Program-made: the position numbers and the translations under genes
DNA from: Deltaproteobacteria bacterium
GTDB taxonomy: Bacteria > Desulfobacterota > Anaeroferrophillalia > Anaeroferrophillales > Tharpellaceae
Assembly (NCBI GenBank): GCA_030633185.1
Contig: DAOVTG010000014.1
Location: 1-20,945, forward strand
Length of the DNA stretch: 20,945 nt
Direction: 5' to 3'
Shown here: positions 20,585-20,945 of the stretch, piece after piece
Position numbering within the stretch: the stretch's first letter is position 1
How the letters are laid out: each line of letters begins with the position of its first letter
Notes under the pieces: generated by a model
What the model was told of the DNA's origin: nothing
Database searches by the model: none
Seen by the model: the letters and a program-made list of their open reading frames with translations, nothing else

Positions 20585-20945
20585 ATGTTTAAGAAAGTAA
20601 AGTTTTCTCTCGTGGCAACTTTTATTTTGATTCTTTCTCTTCTATTACCTTTATCCGTATCGGCGGGAGATAATAATCTCTCCATCCGACTCTGGGGACA
20701 AGTCTCGCCTTTTATTTCCGGTGACGCGGGTAGTGGTCCCGGGTCTCCGAATTACGACGATGCTTTCAGTACGGGTATCGGTGGCGGGGTTGAGTTTTCC
20801 TGGCGTTTTTGTCGCTGGTTCAGCGGTATAGGAGGGGTCGGTTACGAAGTCTTTGACGGTGACAAGCATGAAGGACTCTCCTTCGACGATCTGGAGATAA
20901 TGCCCATCTATATCGGTGGTAAACTGCATCTTGTTGAAGCCGACT
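20585..20945 (+). CDS. Exported protein, probable outer-membrane beta-barrel, 3' end beyond window
   Basis: The frame opens with ATG at 20585 after AGGGGG (about 6 nt spacing) and stays open to the window edge, giving 120 residues. Residues 1-27 are a clear Sec signal: MFKKVKF, a long Leu/Ile core, then LSVSA-G. The mature part alternates polar and hydrophobic residues in glycine-rich strands (LSIRLWGQVSPFISGD, FSTGIGGGVEFSWRF, WFSGIGGVGYEVFDGD, MPIYIGGKLHLVEA), as in small eight-stranded OmpA/OmpW-type barrels. No family signature is complete in this part, so the exact type is open. It is the only gene that can be controlled by the GEMM-type riboswitch 93 bp upstream, which suggests expression tied to a cyclic dinucleotide signal. 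Confidence 0.8.
   Translation, partial: MFKKVKFSLVATFILILSLLLPLSVSAGDNNLSIRLWGQVSPFISGDAGSGPGSPNYDDAFSTGIGGGVEFSWRFCRWFSGIGGVGYEVFDGDKHEGLSFDDLEIMPIYIGGKLHLVEAD

Noticed and set aside
20651..20929. Minus-strand frame opposite the riboswitch-controlled gene
   Set aside because: The plus strand has a signal peptide, ribosome binding site and barrel-like strands; the antisense frame has none of these.
1..20945. CRISPR arrays, rRNA and tRNA genes
   Set aside because: I saw no regularly spaced direct repeats and no cloverleaf-like or rRNA-like sequence in any gap by eye. A tRNAscan-SE or CRISPR finder run would settle it.

Overview
The window is a gene-dense stretch of a Gram-negative bacterial chromosome, most likely from an anaerobic member of the Desulfobacterota (the former Deltaproteobacteria). 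That placement is an inference. It rests on a DUF3786 protein with a CFeSP-type Fe-S domain, larB/larE, a ferritin-like/rubredoxin/flavodoxin/monohaem cytochrome set, an AAA-ATPase-like/PD-(D/E)XK protein, FlgO-type lipoproteins, a GEMM-family riboswitch and dispersed intergenic repeats. The outer membrane is implied by lipoproteins, RseP and a putative beta-barrel protein.

Layout. 1-774 (+): end of an enoyl-CoA hydratase gene cut by the window edge. 869-4021 (-): ftsY, an acidic single-pass membrane protein, a compact larE and larB, tightly packed and probably one operon. 4140-6907 (+): a CNNM/CorC-type CBS membrane protein, then a separately promoted CoA-disulfide-reductase-like flavoenzyme, closed by a strong hairpin terminator. 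6991-7170: a repeat that could fold into a long RNA hairpin. 7202-9390 (-): two FlgO-like lipoproteins downstream of rmlD. 9579-11434 (-): ferritin-like protein, monohaem cytochrome c, rubredoxin, flavodoxin and a YjbQ protein, ending at a perfect 12-bp terminator hairpin. 11435-11864: a decayed-looking gap. 11865-15054 and on to 16121 (-): AAA-ATPase-like protein, DUF3786 protein, tsaB and rseP. 16276-18997 (-): dxr, cdsA and uppS. 19161-20108 (+): dusB. 20256-20945 (+): promoter, GEMM-family riboswitch with a built-in terminator, and the start of an exported, probably outer-membrane protein gene.

How the genes fit together. uppS-cdsA-dxr-rseP is the common bacterial envelope cluster (undecaprenyl-PP, CDP-diacylglycerol, MEP isoprenoid pathway, site-2 protease), here without frr upstream and with a hairpin terminator plus a repeat between dxr and rseP. 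The cytochrome/ferritin-like/rubredoxin/flavodoxin set looks like an electron-transfer and peroxide-defence module. LarB and LarE would make the nickel-pincer nucleotide cofactor of LarA-type enzymes, but larA and larC are not in the window.

The most interesting points are the riboswitch, whose P3 helix and terminator share bases (a predicted ligand-ON switch for a surface protein); a LarE that stops just after its C-terminal cysteine and carries a three-cysteine pattern suggestive of an Fe-S-type enzyme; and a family of at least four dispersed repeat copies, one of which extends into a 19-bp hairpin whose only imperfections are G-U pairs on one strand.
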